In this document: piece by piece, positions 49,750 through 60,084 of the stretch
Layout of the letters: each line of letters starts with the position of its first letter
Position numbering within the stretch: the first letter of the stretch is position 1
Assembly (NCBI GenBank): GCA_945916235.1
Contig: CAMEGQ010000001.1
Location: 1 to 64,000 of the forward strand
DNA length: 64,000 nt
Direction: 5' to 3'
Source of the DNA: an uncultured Porphyromonadaceae bacterium
Lineage (GTDB): Bacteria; Bacteroidota; Bacteroidia; Bacteroidales; Muribaculaceae
Notes under the pieces: generated by a model
Told to the model about the DNA's origin: nothing
The model's database searches: none
The model's input: only the letters and a program-made list of their open reading frames with translations
Position numbers and translations under genes: made by a program

Positions 49750-52700
49750 ATGGTAAGCAAGCAGGAAAGTAGGATATACTATATCGAGAAGGGGCGTTTA
49801 ATCTTCGTGGAGAACGACCTTGACAACCCCAACCGCATCGCTGTAAGCGTCAGCTCAGGTACCACCATCCAGGTGTACGACGAGAGTTTGATAGGCTTTA
49901 TGAGCGATGGCAAGTTCTATTCATGGACGCTGAAGGGCTTCAGTACCAAGCTGGCCAAGAACGACGCCTACTACATCTACGCCCGCCTCGATCGCACCGG
50001 CGTAGATGCCCTCGTGGTATTCAGTATCAACCAGTACAACCTCGACGGTAGCCGAGCCAACGCCCCCGAAGGCGAGGAGAACCCACCCAGCGATCAGTAC
50101 TACTACGTGCGCATTGGTGAGGTAACCGCCACCGACGGCACCACCAACCGCGAAGTGACCTACGACAGCGGCATGCTTGGCACCACCAAGGATGTCTATG
50201 AAAACGCCGGCGCCGCACAGCTCAACGAGATGTTCGAGCTCAACAAGACGAGCGACCCCTGGTACATCATCGTAAAACACTACTTCTACGACCTCACCAT
50301 CAAGCGCTCGCTCAAGCTGATAGGCAGCCTAATCTGGGGCGGAAAAGAGTTGAAAGGCGTACATACCACCGAGGACATTGCCAATCAAACAACTCCTGAT
50401 GACGAACACCTGGCTACAAGTGCCTATACGCAGCAATTCGGAGACAAACGATACCTCCGCAAGGACCAGGATGACCGCACAGAGCACTCGCTGGGGATTG
50501 GCAAAGATTTAACCGTTGGAGGTTCGCAGGCTGTTAGAGGCGACCAAACGGTTGGCGGTAATCAGACGGTGGATGGCACTTCGCTTGTCAAGGGGTTGCT
50601 CTCGCTGCTGACTGGGGCCGCTTCGCCCGACTTTATCGCTGGATTGCTTGGTACTGGGTTTGAACTTCGTAAGGATGAGGAGACAGGGCGCTGGCGGTTA
50701 GAGATTGATGAGTTAGTGACGAGGGTGAGGGCTATCTTTTACGAGTTGGTCATTCAAAAGATGAAGCACATTGGCGGGGCGTTAGTGCTGTCTCCTGGTT
50801 CGATGAGTTGCGTTCGTGTGGAGGAAACGGAGGATGCTTACCGCTGCTACTTCAAGGCTACCGACGGGGAGCGCAGCGTGAAGCAGGAGTTTGAGGTAGG
50901 CGACTTGGCCCGAAGTCAGTCGTTCAACCTCAAGGCGCTCGACGGGGGTGGTGTGGGTACCTCCTTCTATTGGCGACTGGTGACCGCTGTGGGTGAGGAT
51001 TGGATTGAGTTATCCAAGACGCATTGCGCAGAGGGTAGCGGTATTCCACAGGCTGGCGATGACATTGTACAGATGGGTAATCTGACGGATAGCAGTAGGC
51101 AGAACGCTACCATTCTTGATACCACGGGTAGCGACGCTCCCAGTATCAAGCAGTACCGAGGCATCAATGGGTATGTGCTCAACGATGATATGGCTATTAC
51201 TATCTTCTCTTCGAAGTTAAACCGCATCCGTGGGCAGTTCATATCCGAGGTGACGGGCAAGGATGTGGACGAATCGCTCAAGGATATTCAGGTTGACCTG
51301 GAGACGGTGAAGGCGCAGAGCGACAGGGAGTTTACGATTTGGTTTTTCGAAGTGAACCCTACGACTGAAAATCTGCCTGCTTCAGCATGGACTACCGACG
51401 CCATGAAGCGTGAACATGTGGAGGATATTTATTACAACCGGGAGGCTGGTCTTGCTTGGCGCTGGATGGCTACGGATGATGGCGGTTACTACTGGGAGGA
51501 TATTAAAGACCAGCAGACGTTGCGTGCGTTAGAGAAGGCGAGCCGAGCCCAAGACACCGCCGACAGCAAGCGACGTACGTTTGTGGCGCAGCCTACCGAC
51601 GCAGATGCTTACGATGTGGGGGACCAATGGGTTAACGTAACCTACCCTGTTGGTGAAACAGACGAAGAGAAACTGGTCTATAAAAACGATGCCTTAGTGT
51701 GCATACAGGCTAAACCAGCCGGGGTGTCGTTTAATATATCACACTGGAGGGCGACTACGGAGAATACGACCCGTGAGATTAAAGCTAAAATGGAGATTCT
51801 GGAAAAGAGTATAACGTCCAGTGTGGGTAGCGATAACGCGGCCAGAGATGAAGCCATTAAAAAGGCGAAAGAGGCTGCTGAGGGGGCGCTAATTGCTGCT
51901 GGAAATGCTGATGGTAAAGCGGGTACGGCTATCTTACAGACCCAGAATTACATCAGCGCCATGTCTGCTTACTTCGAGTATGATAAAGAGGGAAATGTTG
52001 TCAGTGTAAAGAGTGGCGGTTTGTTGCTGACTTCTGATTTTGCCACGATGTTCAGCGAGGCGGTTGACAAATCAGGCATTGTTAAGAGGGCTGAGATTAG
52101 CACCATGGTGACTAAGGACGAGAAAGGCAACCTGGAAAGCGGTGTGAAAATCAGCGCCGACCAGATTAACATGACGGGTACCGCTCAGTTCTACTCGAAG
52201 GATGCAGCGGACAGCATGGCTCAAGGAAAGGTTGATGCGCTGAAGGGCTTGCTTAAAGGGTTAGCCTATAAGGATAAGGTTGGGCTTGAACATATGGATG
52301 GCACTGTTATTGATGGCGGAAAAATCCTAACCAGCTTGATTAAAGCTGATGAACTTCAGGTAAAGAGCGTCCACGCTGAGAACAGCGATGGTACAACTAC
52401 CTGTCACATTGATGGTAAAACGGGTAAGCTGACGGCGAAGAACGCTGAGTTTGAAGGGAAGATAGCGGCTACCTCAGGTACCGTAGGAGGATTTGCTATC
52501 GGTAACGGTGTTATTGGTACCGAATTAGGGGACTATACTCCGATTAATGATAAAAATTATATGTCATTATCTCACAGTGGATTTTCAACAAGAAGAGAGA
52601 TGGTTGATATGGATACTAACAATATGCTACGTGGTTATAAAGATTATTCCAATATATCACCCGGTTCAATAATATGCCACCAAGAATACACGGGAAGTCT

Positions 52701-52818
52701 ATTCCCTTCTTCAGATGCATGTGCAGCAGAATTTATCTGTAATAAATATGGGTTAAAAGTTTCTGCTTCAGGTATTTTTAAAACGTCCGATGGTGGAAAA
52801 ACATGGGTTGAACTATGA
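49750..52818 (+). CDS. Large tail or receptor-binding-type protein, 1022 residues
   Basis: The C-terminal third has the phage tail-fibre pattern DGKTGKLTAKNAEFEGKIAA followed by FAIGNGVIG. A central segment with VGGSQAVRGDQTVGGNQTV has short repeats typical of a triple-helix or fibre shaft. The N-terminal 300 residues are beta-rich. Probably the tail tip or central fibre. Its stop overlaps the next start (52815). First gene of the long tail operon behind P4. Confidence 0.6.
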   Translation: MVSKQESRIYYIEKGRLIFVENDLDNPNRIAVSVSSGTTIQVYDESLIGFMSDGKFYSWTLKGFSTKLAKNDAYYIYARLDRTGVDALVVFSINQYNLDGSRANAPEGEENPPSDQYYYVRIGEVTATDGTTNREVTYDSGMLGTTKDVYENAGAAQLNEMFELNKTSDPWYIIVKHYFYDLTIKRSLKLIGSLIWGGKELKGVHTTEDIANQTTPDDEHLATSAYTQQFGDKRYLRKDQDDRTEHSLGIGKDLTVGGSQAVRGDQTVGGNQTVDGTSLVKGLLSLLTGAASPDFIAGLLGTGFELRKDEETGRWRLEIDELVTRVRAIFYELVIQKMKHIGGALVLSPGSMSCVRVEETEDAYRCYFKATDGERSVKQEFEVGDLARSQSFNLKALDGGGVGTSFYWRLVTAVGEDWIELSKTHCAEGSGIPQAGDDIVQMGNLTDSSRQNATILDTTGSDAPSIKQYRGINGYVLNDDMAITIFSSKLNRIRGQFISEVTGKDVDESLKDIQVDLETVKAQSDREFTIWFFEVNPTTENLPASAWTTDAMKREHVEDIYYNREAGLAWRWMATDDGGYYWEDIKDQQTLRALEKASRAQDTADSKRRTFVAQPTDADAYDVGDQWVNVTYPVGETDEEKLVYKNDALVCIQAKPAGVSFNISHWRATTENTTREIKAKMEILEKSITSSVGSDNAARDEAIKKAKEAAEGALIAAGNADGKAGTAILQTQNYISAMSAYFEYDKEGNVVSVKSGGLLLTSDFATMFSEAVDKSGIVKRAEISTMVTKDEKGNLESGVKISADQINMTGTAQFYSKDAADSMAQGKVDALKGLLKGLAYKDKVGLEHMDGTVIDGGKILTSLIKADELQVKSVHAENSDGTTTCHIDGKTGKLTAKNAEFEGKIAATSGTVGGFAIGNGVIGTELGDYTPINDKNYMSLSHSGFSTRREMVDMDTNNMLRGYKDYSNISPGSIICHQEYTGSLFPSSDACAAEFICNKYGLKVSASGIFKTSDGGKTWVEL

Positions 52819-53105
52819 GCTATATCAAGATAAAAATCCCCCTGATAGAGACCGACGCCAGCGGTTCGACTACGCACGCACGGATTAAGCGGCTGGAGTC
52901 TGACATGCCAGCGGTGAGTACGGAGGCTTTGCAACTGATTCTCCATGCACTCAGTGCACCTGGTATGCGTGAGGATGGACCTGCCCCGCTTTTGCTTGGT
53001 GTGGGGCGGTTGGCTTCGCCTATGTGGTACCTTGGAGGCTCTTCGCCACTTACGCTTGGTGTCAGTGCGCTTGGTGATGCGGAGTTTGTTTTAGGACAAC
53101 ATTAA
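52815..53105 (+). CDS. Small tail-region protein, 96 residues
   Basis: MSYIKIKIPLIETDASGSTT start, coupled by a 4-base overlap to the big tail gene. C-terminal repeats of the kind LLLGVGRLASPMWYL / LTLGVSALGDAEFVL. Not recognised. Confidence 0.55.
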   Translation: MSYIKIKIPLIETDASGSTTHARIKRLESDMPAVSTEALQLILHALSAPGMREDGPAPLLLGVGRLASPMWYLGGSSPLTLGVSALGDAEFVLGQH

Positions 53106-53115
53106 TAATCGAGAT

Positions 53116-53568
53116 ATGAATAAATTAGAGAGAACGTTTATCGACAACAAGATTCTTCACGCCTCTGAACTGAATGAAATCGTTGATAAGGTCAATGAAA
53201 TCATTGAGAAGGGTGTGGGCGGAGCCAGCACTGAGGAGCTGGATGCGGTGAAGCAATCGCTCAACGAGGTGAAGGATGCGGTGACTGGATTGCAACAGGT
53301 GGATGCCGAGATGAAGCAGATGGACGCTGAGTTGAGACAGGCTGACGCTGCGCTACGGCAGGCTGACGCTATGCTTCAAGAGGCCGACAACGACCTACGA
53401 CAGCGTGATATTAACCAGCAGAATCAGATTGACGCGCTGGATGAGCGGGTGAAGCCGATTGAGTCAGCGCTGATTGAGGTGAGAGATTTCGTTTATGTGC
53501 TCGACGGGGGTAATGCCGCATCCCCGATTACATCGGGTATTGTTATGGATTGCGGCGGTGCTAATTAA
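53116..53568 (+). CDS. Coiled-coil tail protein, 150 residues
   Basis: Helical start (LHASELNEIVDKVNEII), then heptad-like repeats with short ADA units (MKQMDAELRQADAALRQADA), and a Gly-rich end (DGGNAASPITSG). Likely a trimeric shaft or adaptor. Confidence 0.6.
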   Translation: MNKLERTFIDNKILHASELNEIVDKVNEIIEKGVGGASTEELDAVKQSLNEVKDAVTGLQQVDAEMKQMDAELRQADAALRQADAMLQEADNDLRQRDINQQNQIDALDERVKPIESALIEVRDFVYVLDGGNAASPITSGIVMDCGGAN

Positions 53569-53571
53569 TCT

Positions 53572-53919
53572 ATGTACAGAGTTCTTTACAGACGAGACAC
53601 ACTGGTTGCATGGCAAACAGTTAACCCCGTGTTGCTGGACGGTGAACAGGTACTGGTCGCTACCGACCCCATGCAGCCCAAGCTCTACAACATGTGCAAG
53701 CGTGGTGATGGCGTGACACCTTTTAATGACCTCCCCTTGTTGGGTTACGACTGCCTTCAAGGAAAGGGTGACAACACCCTTTTCCCGATGAGCCAGAAGG
53801 CGGTGACGGATGAGTTTAAGAAGCTGGAGGGCCAGACGGTGCTCATCCCTGAAGATGAGTTTAACGAGCTTTACGACAGGGGAGAACTTGACCCTACAAA
53901 GACCTATCACACCTATTAA
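53572..53919 (+). CDS. Small tail-region protein, 115 residues
   Basis: MYRVLYRRDTLVAWQTVNPV start; three bases after the preceding stop. Beta-type, with DCLQGKGDNTLFPMSQKAVT, a pattern typical of tail-fibre N-terminal domains in Bacteroides phages. Ends DPTKTYHTY. Confidence 0.55.
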   Translation: MYRVLYRRDTLVAWQTVNPVLLDGEQVLVATDPMQPKLYNMCKRGDGVTPFNDLPLLGYDCLQGKGDNTLFPMSQKAVTDEFKKLEGQTVLIPEDEFNELYDRGELDPTKTYHTY

Positions 53920-53930
53920 TTCATGCGCTT

Positions 53931-54113
53931 ATGATTATCAAGAACGGTAAGGAGGTTACCTCCATTTACGACCGCGGCAAACAGGTGACTGCGGTCTATC
54001 GCTACGTGGCTGGCGCTTGGCGTGCCGTGTGGGAGGCGATTCGTAGCTGCTTCGGGGCTGGGTACTGGAGTGATGAGAAGCCTTGGAGTGATGAAGAACC
54101 ATGGAAGGATTGA
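53931..54113 (+). CDS. Small hypothetical tail-region protein, 60 residues
   Basis: MIIKNGKEVTSIYDRGKQVT start and a C-terminal tandem WSDEKPWSDEEPWKD motif. Trp/Asp/Glu repeats suggest a small binding tail. Not recognised. Confidence 0.5.
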   Translation: MIIKNGKEVTSIYDRGKQVTAVYRYVAGAWRAVWEAIRSCFGAGYWSDEKPWSDEEPWKD

Positions 54114-54139
54114 GAACATTTATTTAATTATAATATCGT

Positions 54140-57100
54140 ATGCAAAAAATTAGCTTAAACAAAATCTTGGACGTTATCAAGGAGGTATGGTCTAAGGATG
54201 AGCGCAACGGATTGCCCTACTCTGGTAAGGCGGTGCGTGAGGCGATACAGGGTAAGTTGGCCGAGCACGAGGAGGTATTCAAGGCGAAGGGTGGTGCCTT
54301 TTTCCGCACCACAGACAAGCAGAGCGATGGCGCCTATCACATCTTGCTCTTCGCTTCGCAAGCCGACAAGAACGAGTGGCTGGAGATGAAGGAGTCATCG
54401 CTGGTGCTGGATGACATCAGTCTGCCTGATGAATCGGGTATGGCTTCGACTACCGTCGTGGCGTTAAAGACCAGTTCACCCACTACGATTATCTCGACGG
54501 ACAACACGGTGAAGTTGCTCCTGAAGTTTACTTCGCAGATTTATAACCCTCTCGACAAGAGCGCCACAGACACGGGCGAACAGGGTACGCTGACGGTGCA
54601 GACCCGACCCAACAGCAACGGGAGCTGGGTTACCAAGGGTACGTTTACCGTCGCTTCGGTGCCAGTGGATAGCGAGCGCTACGATGAGTTTGACATCACC
54701 GATATGACCTCAAGCGGCGCCCAGCAGGTGCGTGTCTTCGTCAAAGGTAACGAATCGTCGATGAGCACCAACTTTATCACTTTCGCAGTGACCAAGACCG
54801 CCCTACGACTCTCGTTCGCTACGACGTGGGAGACGCCTCAGAGTGGTGCGAACATCTCGTTGGCCTACTGGATTACTGGCGCTGTGGATAAGACGCTGCG
54901 CATCCGTACCACGGGCTCAACGGGAGCTCGTGAGTTCAGCTATTCGTTGGGCATGAACACCTATACGGAGACCCCCTTCACGGCCTACCTGAACGACGCA
55001 GGCTCCACCAACCTTATCCTGAAGCATGGCGTGCACACCTTTGAGGCATGGCTTGACGCTGGCTCTGCGGAGTCGGACCATGTGTTTGGTCAGATCATTT
55101 ATTTAGAAAGCGGTGTAACAACAGACAAGCCGATGCTGGTGATTAACTCGGCGCCTGAGACGCTGATTAACTGGACATCGGTTGACTTCTGCGAGTATGC
55201 GGTCTATAAGCAGGGTGCGTTGAGCTGTGAGGAGATTCCGTTGACCTTCTACTTCAAGAATTACAAAGGTGATGTAGAGTACCTCAAACAGAGCGTGAGC
55301 GTGGTGAACGGTCAGCGCAACACGCTATCAGGCGGATTGCAGATTGATTCAGAGGCTGAGATGATTGACGTCTATCTCTCGTGCGAGTGGAACGGTGAGC
55401 GCATTGGCAGCGTGCAAGGCTACCAGGTGGATAACAGGGATAACTTCTCACCGACCAAGGGGGCGGACTTCGTATTCAACCCCAAGAACAGAAGCAACAG
55501 CGAAACCAACCGAGACCAGGTGATTAACGACGCTACGGGAGAGGTGGTTGAGAGTGTGATGACAGGTATCGCCTTTGACGCCACCGATGGCTATACGGTG
55601 ACAGAGCTGGGTAAGTGCTTTAGGCTGAAGTACGGCCAATTCATGCACATCAAGTATGACCCATTGGTCGCATTCGCTGACTCCAGCAAGAGCTCAGCCA
55701 CCTTCATCATCGACTTCTGCAACCACAACATCACCGACGAGGAGAGCCCGATTGTGAGCGTTTGCAGCAAGCTGACCAACGGCAACCCGTTGGGCTTCGA
55801 GATGCGCCCACTGGATGCCGTGTTCATGACCTTGGCCAACCAGGTGCGTGATGACCAGCGCACAGGGTTGGAAGAGGGCGTGAAGCAGCAGCTGGCGCTG
55901 AACATTGTCTATAACGTGGGTAACACGGGGCGCAACTATGTGCGTATGTTTGTCAATGGTCGCCACCGTCGCACCTTCGCTTACGAGGATAATGATACCT
56001 TCGTACAGGCCGTTGATGGCGTCATTGGCAGCGGTGGCATCCGCATCGGTTCGCCAGGGGCGGAGATTGACATCTTCCGCATCGAGGTCTATAAGAAGGC
56101 GCTCTCTGAGGCGGATATTCGCAAAAATTACATTGCGGCCATCGCCACGATTGAGGAGAAACGCAAGGAGCGCGATGCCAACGACATCCTTGGCGATAAC
56201 GGCTCTATCAGCTACGAGAAGGCTAACAAGATTTACCCCTGCCTGTTGTGGCGACCCAGTGAGAAGACGGGTGTCTCTACCCGCCTCTGTAAGTATGGCG
56301 ACACGAAGGAGACCGTGATGTATGGCGACCTGGTGATTCTTGACCCGACGGGCCGAGTTGAGATTGGCGTGATACACGACGTAGCGATGAGCGGTCAGGG
56401 TACATCATCAATGAGCTACTGGAAATGGAACCAGCAGTGGAAGTGGCTGGCTGAGACCTACTTCTTGGCGGCCGACGGCACCAGATACAGCGGCTACTCG
56501 CTGATTAAGGGGATGCCATCTGCGAAGAAGCTGTGCGCTAAGATTAACTGGGCTTCGTCGATGCAGAGCCATAAGATGGGTGCTACGGCCCTCTATCAAG
56601 ACCTCTACCAATTAGTAGTGGGCGATACGGAGATTACCGCTACGGAGGGATTCGAGAACTGCCGACTGGCTGTGAAGCAGATGCCGTTCCTCTTCTTCGT
56701 GCAAGAGGAGGTAGGCGGAGAGATTACCTTTGCTGGTCAGTGCACCTTCGGACCGGGCAAAGGCGACAAACCGACCTTCGGGTACGACAAGTCGGTGTTC
56801 CCCGACTACATCTCCCTGGAGGGTGCGGATAACGGCGCCCCACTGGTTAACTGCAAAGTGCCTTGGAATGAAGACATCGTAGAAAAGGAGGAGGAGTGGA
56901 CTTACAATGGTGCTACGCAATGGGAGTTGATGCTGGGCAAGAAAAATCAAATCCAGCGCTACATCGACCGCACCAACTTCTGTTACAGACTCTCGCCAAA
57001 CATCCTCCCCTTCGCAGGGACCTATACCCAACTCCAGGCAGATTCGACGCTAAACAAGGACCGCATGTACTGGGTGACGCAAGCAGAGAGCGGTTCAGCC

Positions 57101-60016
57101 AAGTATGACCTCTATCGCTGGGATTACCTCACCTCGTCGTGGGTTGATGCAGGTGTGAACAAACTGCCTGGTGGCGGCTATGAAAAGCTGAATATCAACG
57201 AACAGTGTGGCGGTATCGCCTCGGGTAACGATTACGACGCCATCAACCAACTCTTCATCAACTGCCGTGTGGCGGAGTTTGCTAACGGCATCGGTGACTT
57301 CATCGTGATTCGTGACGCGCTGTTCCGCCTCTGTTACGACCGCATGGTGGCCGCTAAGGATAACCGAGCCAAGAATACCTATGAGGCTATCTTTACTACG
57401 GGAGGAAAGATACGCAGCCAGGCGGATGACTTGGACTCTATTGGTCCACAGAATAACGTGGGTAAGGACAAGGTTCCCTACTACGCCCTGGAGTGGATGA
57501 AGGATGCCGACGGAACCAGCTATTGGAACGCCTATGATAACGCTTACTACCGATTGTTGGAGCTGGCCTTCCCCAACGAGCTGCGCAGCATGATGCACGA
57601 GCTGCTTACAGCGATGGCGACGCTTGGCGGCACACCGATGGGGTGTATGAAGAAGTACTTCTTCGACACCGTGACGGAGGAGTTTCCAGCCGTGTCGTAC
57701 AACGAGACCGCCCGCATCTGGTATGAAGACGCAGACGTGGCGATGAACCGAGGCGAGTACCAGTGTAACACCGCCCCACTAACCCAATCGCTTGGCGACC
57801 AGCTCAACTCAGAGCGCGAGTGGTACAAGAAGCGCCTGGTCTTCCTCTCCTCCTACGCCAGCTATGGCGAATTTGACCGGGGTGAGGTGAGTGGTGCCCT
57901 CTCGTTCCGCTCGGTGACCAACCGAGATGGAAGCAATCCAACCTACTCGTTTACGCTTACCCCGCATCAGTGGCTCTTCCCGGCGATTGGCGCTGGCGAC
58001 AGTGTGCTTTACGGCGCTGGGAATGATGCGCCTGTGATGGTGAAGGCTGGCGAGACGATTACACTGCATGGCATCTCAGCGGATGGTAACACCAACATCC
58101 GCATCCTGGGCATCAACTACTACCGCAGCATCGGTGAGTTCGGTGACAAGGCGTTGGCAGACACCTTCCAATTATCGGGTGAGCGGTTGACAGAGTTCTC
58201 TGCCAACGTGTCTGGTGGTAACGAGTTCCGCCCAGCCTCCATGCGCGTGACAGCGCCCAACCTACGGCATATCGATGTGACGGGTGTAAGCAGCCTGGGC
58301 GGACGGCTGGATTTATCCAACCAGACCCGATTGGTCAGCGTTAAGGCCAAGGGTACGGCGCTGACCGAGGTAGTGATGCCGAGCTGCGTGACGCTGAATA
58401 CCGCCCACCTGCCAGCCGGATTGACCAAGCTGGAGCTGACAGGGCAACCCTCGCTGACGGATTTATCGCTCGATAGCACGGTGAATCTGTCGATTGTACG
58501 GTTGGCTGGATTTGACAGTTACCCATTGGCTCGATCACTGTATAACAACTATGTCAGCGGCAAAGGCAACCTGCAAATATTCAGCGCAAAGGGTGTGGAT
58601 TGGAAGGATATTCCAGCGGCTATGATGAAGTATTACACCGAGTTAGCCAACTGTGAACTGACAGGACGCATCAGCGTAAGCAACCTCGATGATGTCGATT
58701 TCCGCTTGAAGACGAAGCTGTTGAAGCGCTTCGGCGCTGTGGATACGGGCGCTGACGGGTTGTTAGTGACCTACCGCGTGGTACGGTTGACTGGTGTGAA
58801 GGTGATGGGACCGGTCTATCTGCGCACAACGGGTAAGAAGAGTTACGGCGTGATGCCAACCCCTGCCACGGCTAATAACATCACCTCATGGCGACTGACC
58901 AGCGGCAACGACCTCTACCCCATTGATAGCGATGGTGTGATGCAGGTGAACAGCATCCAAGCGGAGGGCTCAGACCCCTTCGAGGTATCACTGACGGTTG
59001 ATACCTTGAGAGACGGCACGCTGAGCGCCTCAATGAACGTGTGGCCCACCAACCACACCCCGAAGGTGGGCGACTTCTTCTATGCCGACGGCACCACCTC
59101 GGAGGCCGACCGGGTGGAGTACGGCAAGACCAACCTGGGCATGGTGTGGTTTGTCAACCAAGACAACCCCAATGACATCCGAGGCGTGCTGAAGCAGTTC
59201 ATCAACACCGGTGCACAATGGGGTATCTTCCAAGACAACTGGAGCAATCTGAAGTTGACCGACATGCCAGACTATAACGTCTTCGACGTGCCTGGCGTAG
59301 TTAACATGGGTTCGGCTGGTGTATCGCCTACATCGGATGCCTACTTGGATGCGAGCAATGAGGCTGGCGGCGGATTTGCCCGACTGGACCCTTCGACCGC
59401 AACGGGACAAATTGGCTTAGTTACCTTGGATAGCGACATCCTGGATTACAAGGCTGGTACGGTGATGCCCATTGGTAAGGCGCAGACCTTGCGTATCGTC
59501 AACCACTGTCACATTATCCTTCGAGACAGCAGCGTGGGTGTCGGTGTACCTGTTGCGTCGGAGAATGAAACGGAGTATGATGCCGTACTCCGCATGAGCC
59601 AAGAGTTCGTGGCTGGCAAGGAGTCGAAGTACATTCAGTTCTTCTACCTACCGGCCATGTTGTCGTACGCTTACGAGCCTAAGTGTGAGTATGAAGGTGA
59701 GGTATTGGCCGATGAGTTCAAGGCTCACAACTGGTACCTTGGCTCAGCTGGTGAGATGGGTCGTTGCGCCTTCTTCGACTGGGCCGCCAACCAATCAAGC
59801 AAGCCAAATGTGGTCAAGATGGCCATCTTTAAACAGGCTATCATTGACGGTCTGTTCGGACCTTGGGGAAGCCGCGGCGCCTGGTCGTCGTCGGAGTACT
59901 CGGTCACGCTCAACGCTTGGTACGCCTCGTTTCCTGGCGGGTCGGTGGCGTTCACCGGCAAGTACGGCGCTTTCGCGGTGCGCCCCTTCGTCGCATTGAA
60001 AAATTCGGTCGGCTGA
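54140..60016 (+). CDS. Giant DGR target tail protein with LamG-like and C-type-lectin domains
   Basis: 1958 residues. A LamG/concanavalin-like region lies near residues 490-690 (VRMFVNGRHRRTFAYEDND). A leucine-repeat-like region lies near 1370-1460 (LRHIDVTGVSSLGGRLDLSN). The last ~50 residues form the variable lectin end: GAWSSSEYSVTLNAWYASFP, then AFAVRPFVAL. VR codons sit on the binding face of this fold in other DGR targets. It probably binds the host surface. The stop is inside the DGR hairpin. Confidence 0.9.
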   Translation: MQKISLNKILDVIKEVWSKDERNGLPYSGKAVREAIQGKLAEHEEVFKAKGGAFFRTTDKQSDGAYHILLFASQADKNEWLEMKESSLVLDDISLPDESGMASTTVVALKTSSPTTIISTDNTVKLLLKFTSQIYNPLDKSATDTGEQGTLTVQTRPNSNGSWVTKGTFTVASVPVDSERYDEFDITDMTSSGAQQVRVFVKGNESSMSTNFITFAVTKTALRLSFATTWETPQSGANISLAYWITGAVDKTLRIRTTGSTGAREFSYSLGMNTYTETPFTAYLNDAGSTNLILKHGVHTFEAWLDAGSAESDHVFGQIIYLESGVTTDKPMLVINSAPETLINWTSVDFCEYAVYKQGALSCEEIPLTFYFKNYKGDVEYLKQSVSVVNGQRNTLSGGLQIDSEAEMIDVYLSCEWNGERIGSVQGYQVDNRDNFSPTKGADFVFNPKNRSNSETNRDQVINDATGEVVESVMTGIAFDATDGYTVTELGKCFRLKYGQFMHIKYDPLVAFADSSKSSATFIIDFCNHNITDEESPIVSVCSKLTNGNPLGFEMRPLDAVFMTLANQVRDDQRTGLEEGVKQQLALNIVYNVGNTGRNYVRMFVNGRHRRTFAYEDNDTFVQAVDGVIGSGGIRIGSPGAEIDIFRIEVYKKALSEADIRKNYIAAIATIEEKRKERDANDILGDNGSISYEKANKIYPCLLWRPSEKTGVSTRLCKYGDTKETVMYGDLVILDPTGRVEIGVIHDVAMSGQGTSSMSYWKWNQQWKWLAETYFLAADGTRYSGYSLIKGMPSAKKLCAKINWASSMQSHKMGATALYQDLYQLVVGDTEITATEGFENCRLAVKQMPFLFFVQEEVGGEITFAGQCTFGPGKGDKPTFGYDKSVFPDYISLEGADNGAPLVNCKVPWNEDIVEKEEEWTYNGATQWELMLGKKNQIQRYIDRTNFCYRLSPNILPFAGTYTQLQADSTLNKDRMYWVTQAESGSAKYDLYRWDYLTSSWVDAGVNKLPGGGYEKLNINEQCGGIASGNDYDAINQLFINCRVAEFANGIGDFIVIRDALFRLCYDRMVAAKDNRAKNTYEAIFTTGGKIRSQADDLDSIGPQNNVGKDKVPYYALEWMKDADGTSYWNAYDNAYYRLLELAFPNELRSMMHELLTAMATLGGTPMGCMKKYFFDTVTEEFPAVSYNETARIWYEDADVAMNRGEYQCNTAPLTQSLGDQLNSEREWYKKRLVFLSSYASYGEFDRGEVSGALSFRSVTNRDGSNPTYSFTLTPHQWLFPAIGAGDSVLYGAGNDAPVMVKAGETITLHGISADGNTNIRILGINYYRSIGEFGDKALADTFQLSGERLTEFSANVSGGNEFRPASMRVTAPNLRHIDVTGVSSLGGRLDLSNQTRLVSVKAKGTALTEVVMPSCVTLNTAHLPAGLTKLELTGQPSLTDLSLDSTVNLSIVRLAGFDSYPLARSLYNNYVSGKGNLQIFSAKGVDWKDIPAAMMKYYTELANCELTGRISVSNLDDVDFRLKTKLLKRFGAVDTGADGLLVTYRVVRLTGVKVMGPVYLRTTGKKSYGVMPTPATANNITSWRLTSGNDLYPIDSDGVMQVNSIQAEGSDPFEVSLTVDTLRDGTLSASMNVWPTNHTPKVGDFFYADGTTSEADRVEYGKTNLGMVWFVNQDNPNDIRGVLKQFINTGAQWGIFQDNWSNLKLTDMPDYNVFDVPGVVNMGSAGVSPTSDAYLDASNEAGGGFARLDPSTATGQIGLVTLDSDILDYKAGTVMPIGKAQTLRIVNHCHIILRDSSVGVGVPVASENETEYDAVLRMSQEFVAGKESKYIQFFYLPAMLSYAYEPKCEYEGEVLADEFKAHNWYLGSAGEMGRCAFFDWAANQSSKPNVVKMAIFKQAIIDGLFGPWGSRGAWSSSEYSVTLNAWYASFPGGSVAFTGKYGAFAVRPFVALKNSVG
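59868..59998 (+). repeat. DGR variable repeat (VR)
   Basis: 131 bp aligned without gaps to TR at offset 697. Sixteen differences from TR within 59876-59995; every one replaces a TR adenine (to G, C or T). The GCGGTGCGCCCCTTCGTCG block near its end is unchanged and resembles an initiation-of-mutagenic-homing site. Confidence 0.95.
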
Positions 60017-60032
60017 CTTTTGTCGGCCGACC
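60007..60032. repeat. DGR hairpin/cruciform downstream of VR
   Basis: GGTCGGCTGAC-TTTT-GTCGGCCGACC: 11-bp stem (one T-G) with a four-base loop, 9 bases after VR. The target's TGA stop (60014-60016) lies in its left arm. It matches the stem-loop needed for efficient retrohoming in Bordetella phage DGRs. Confidence 0.88.
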
Positions 60033-60084
60033 TCACGCCGCAAGCTGGCCGGACAATTAACGTTTAACAATCCAATAATAAGTA

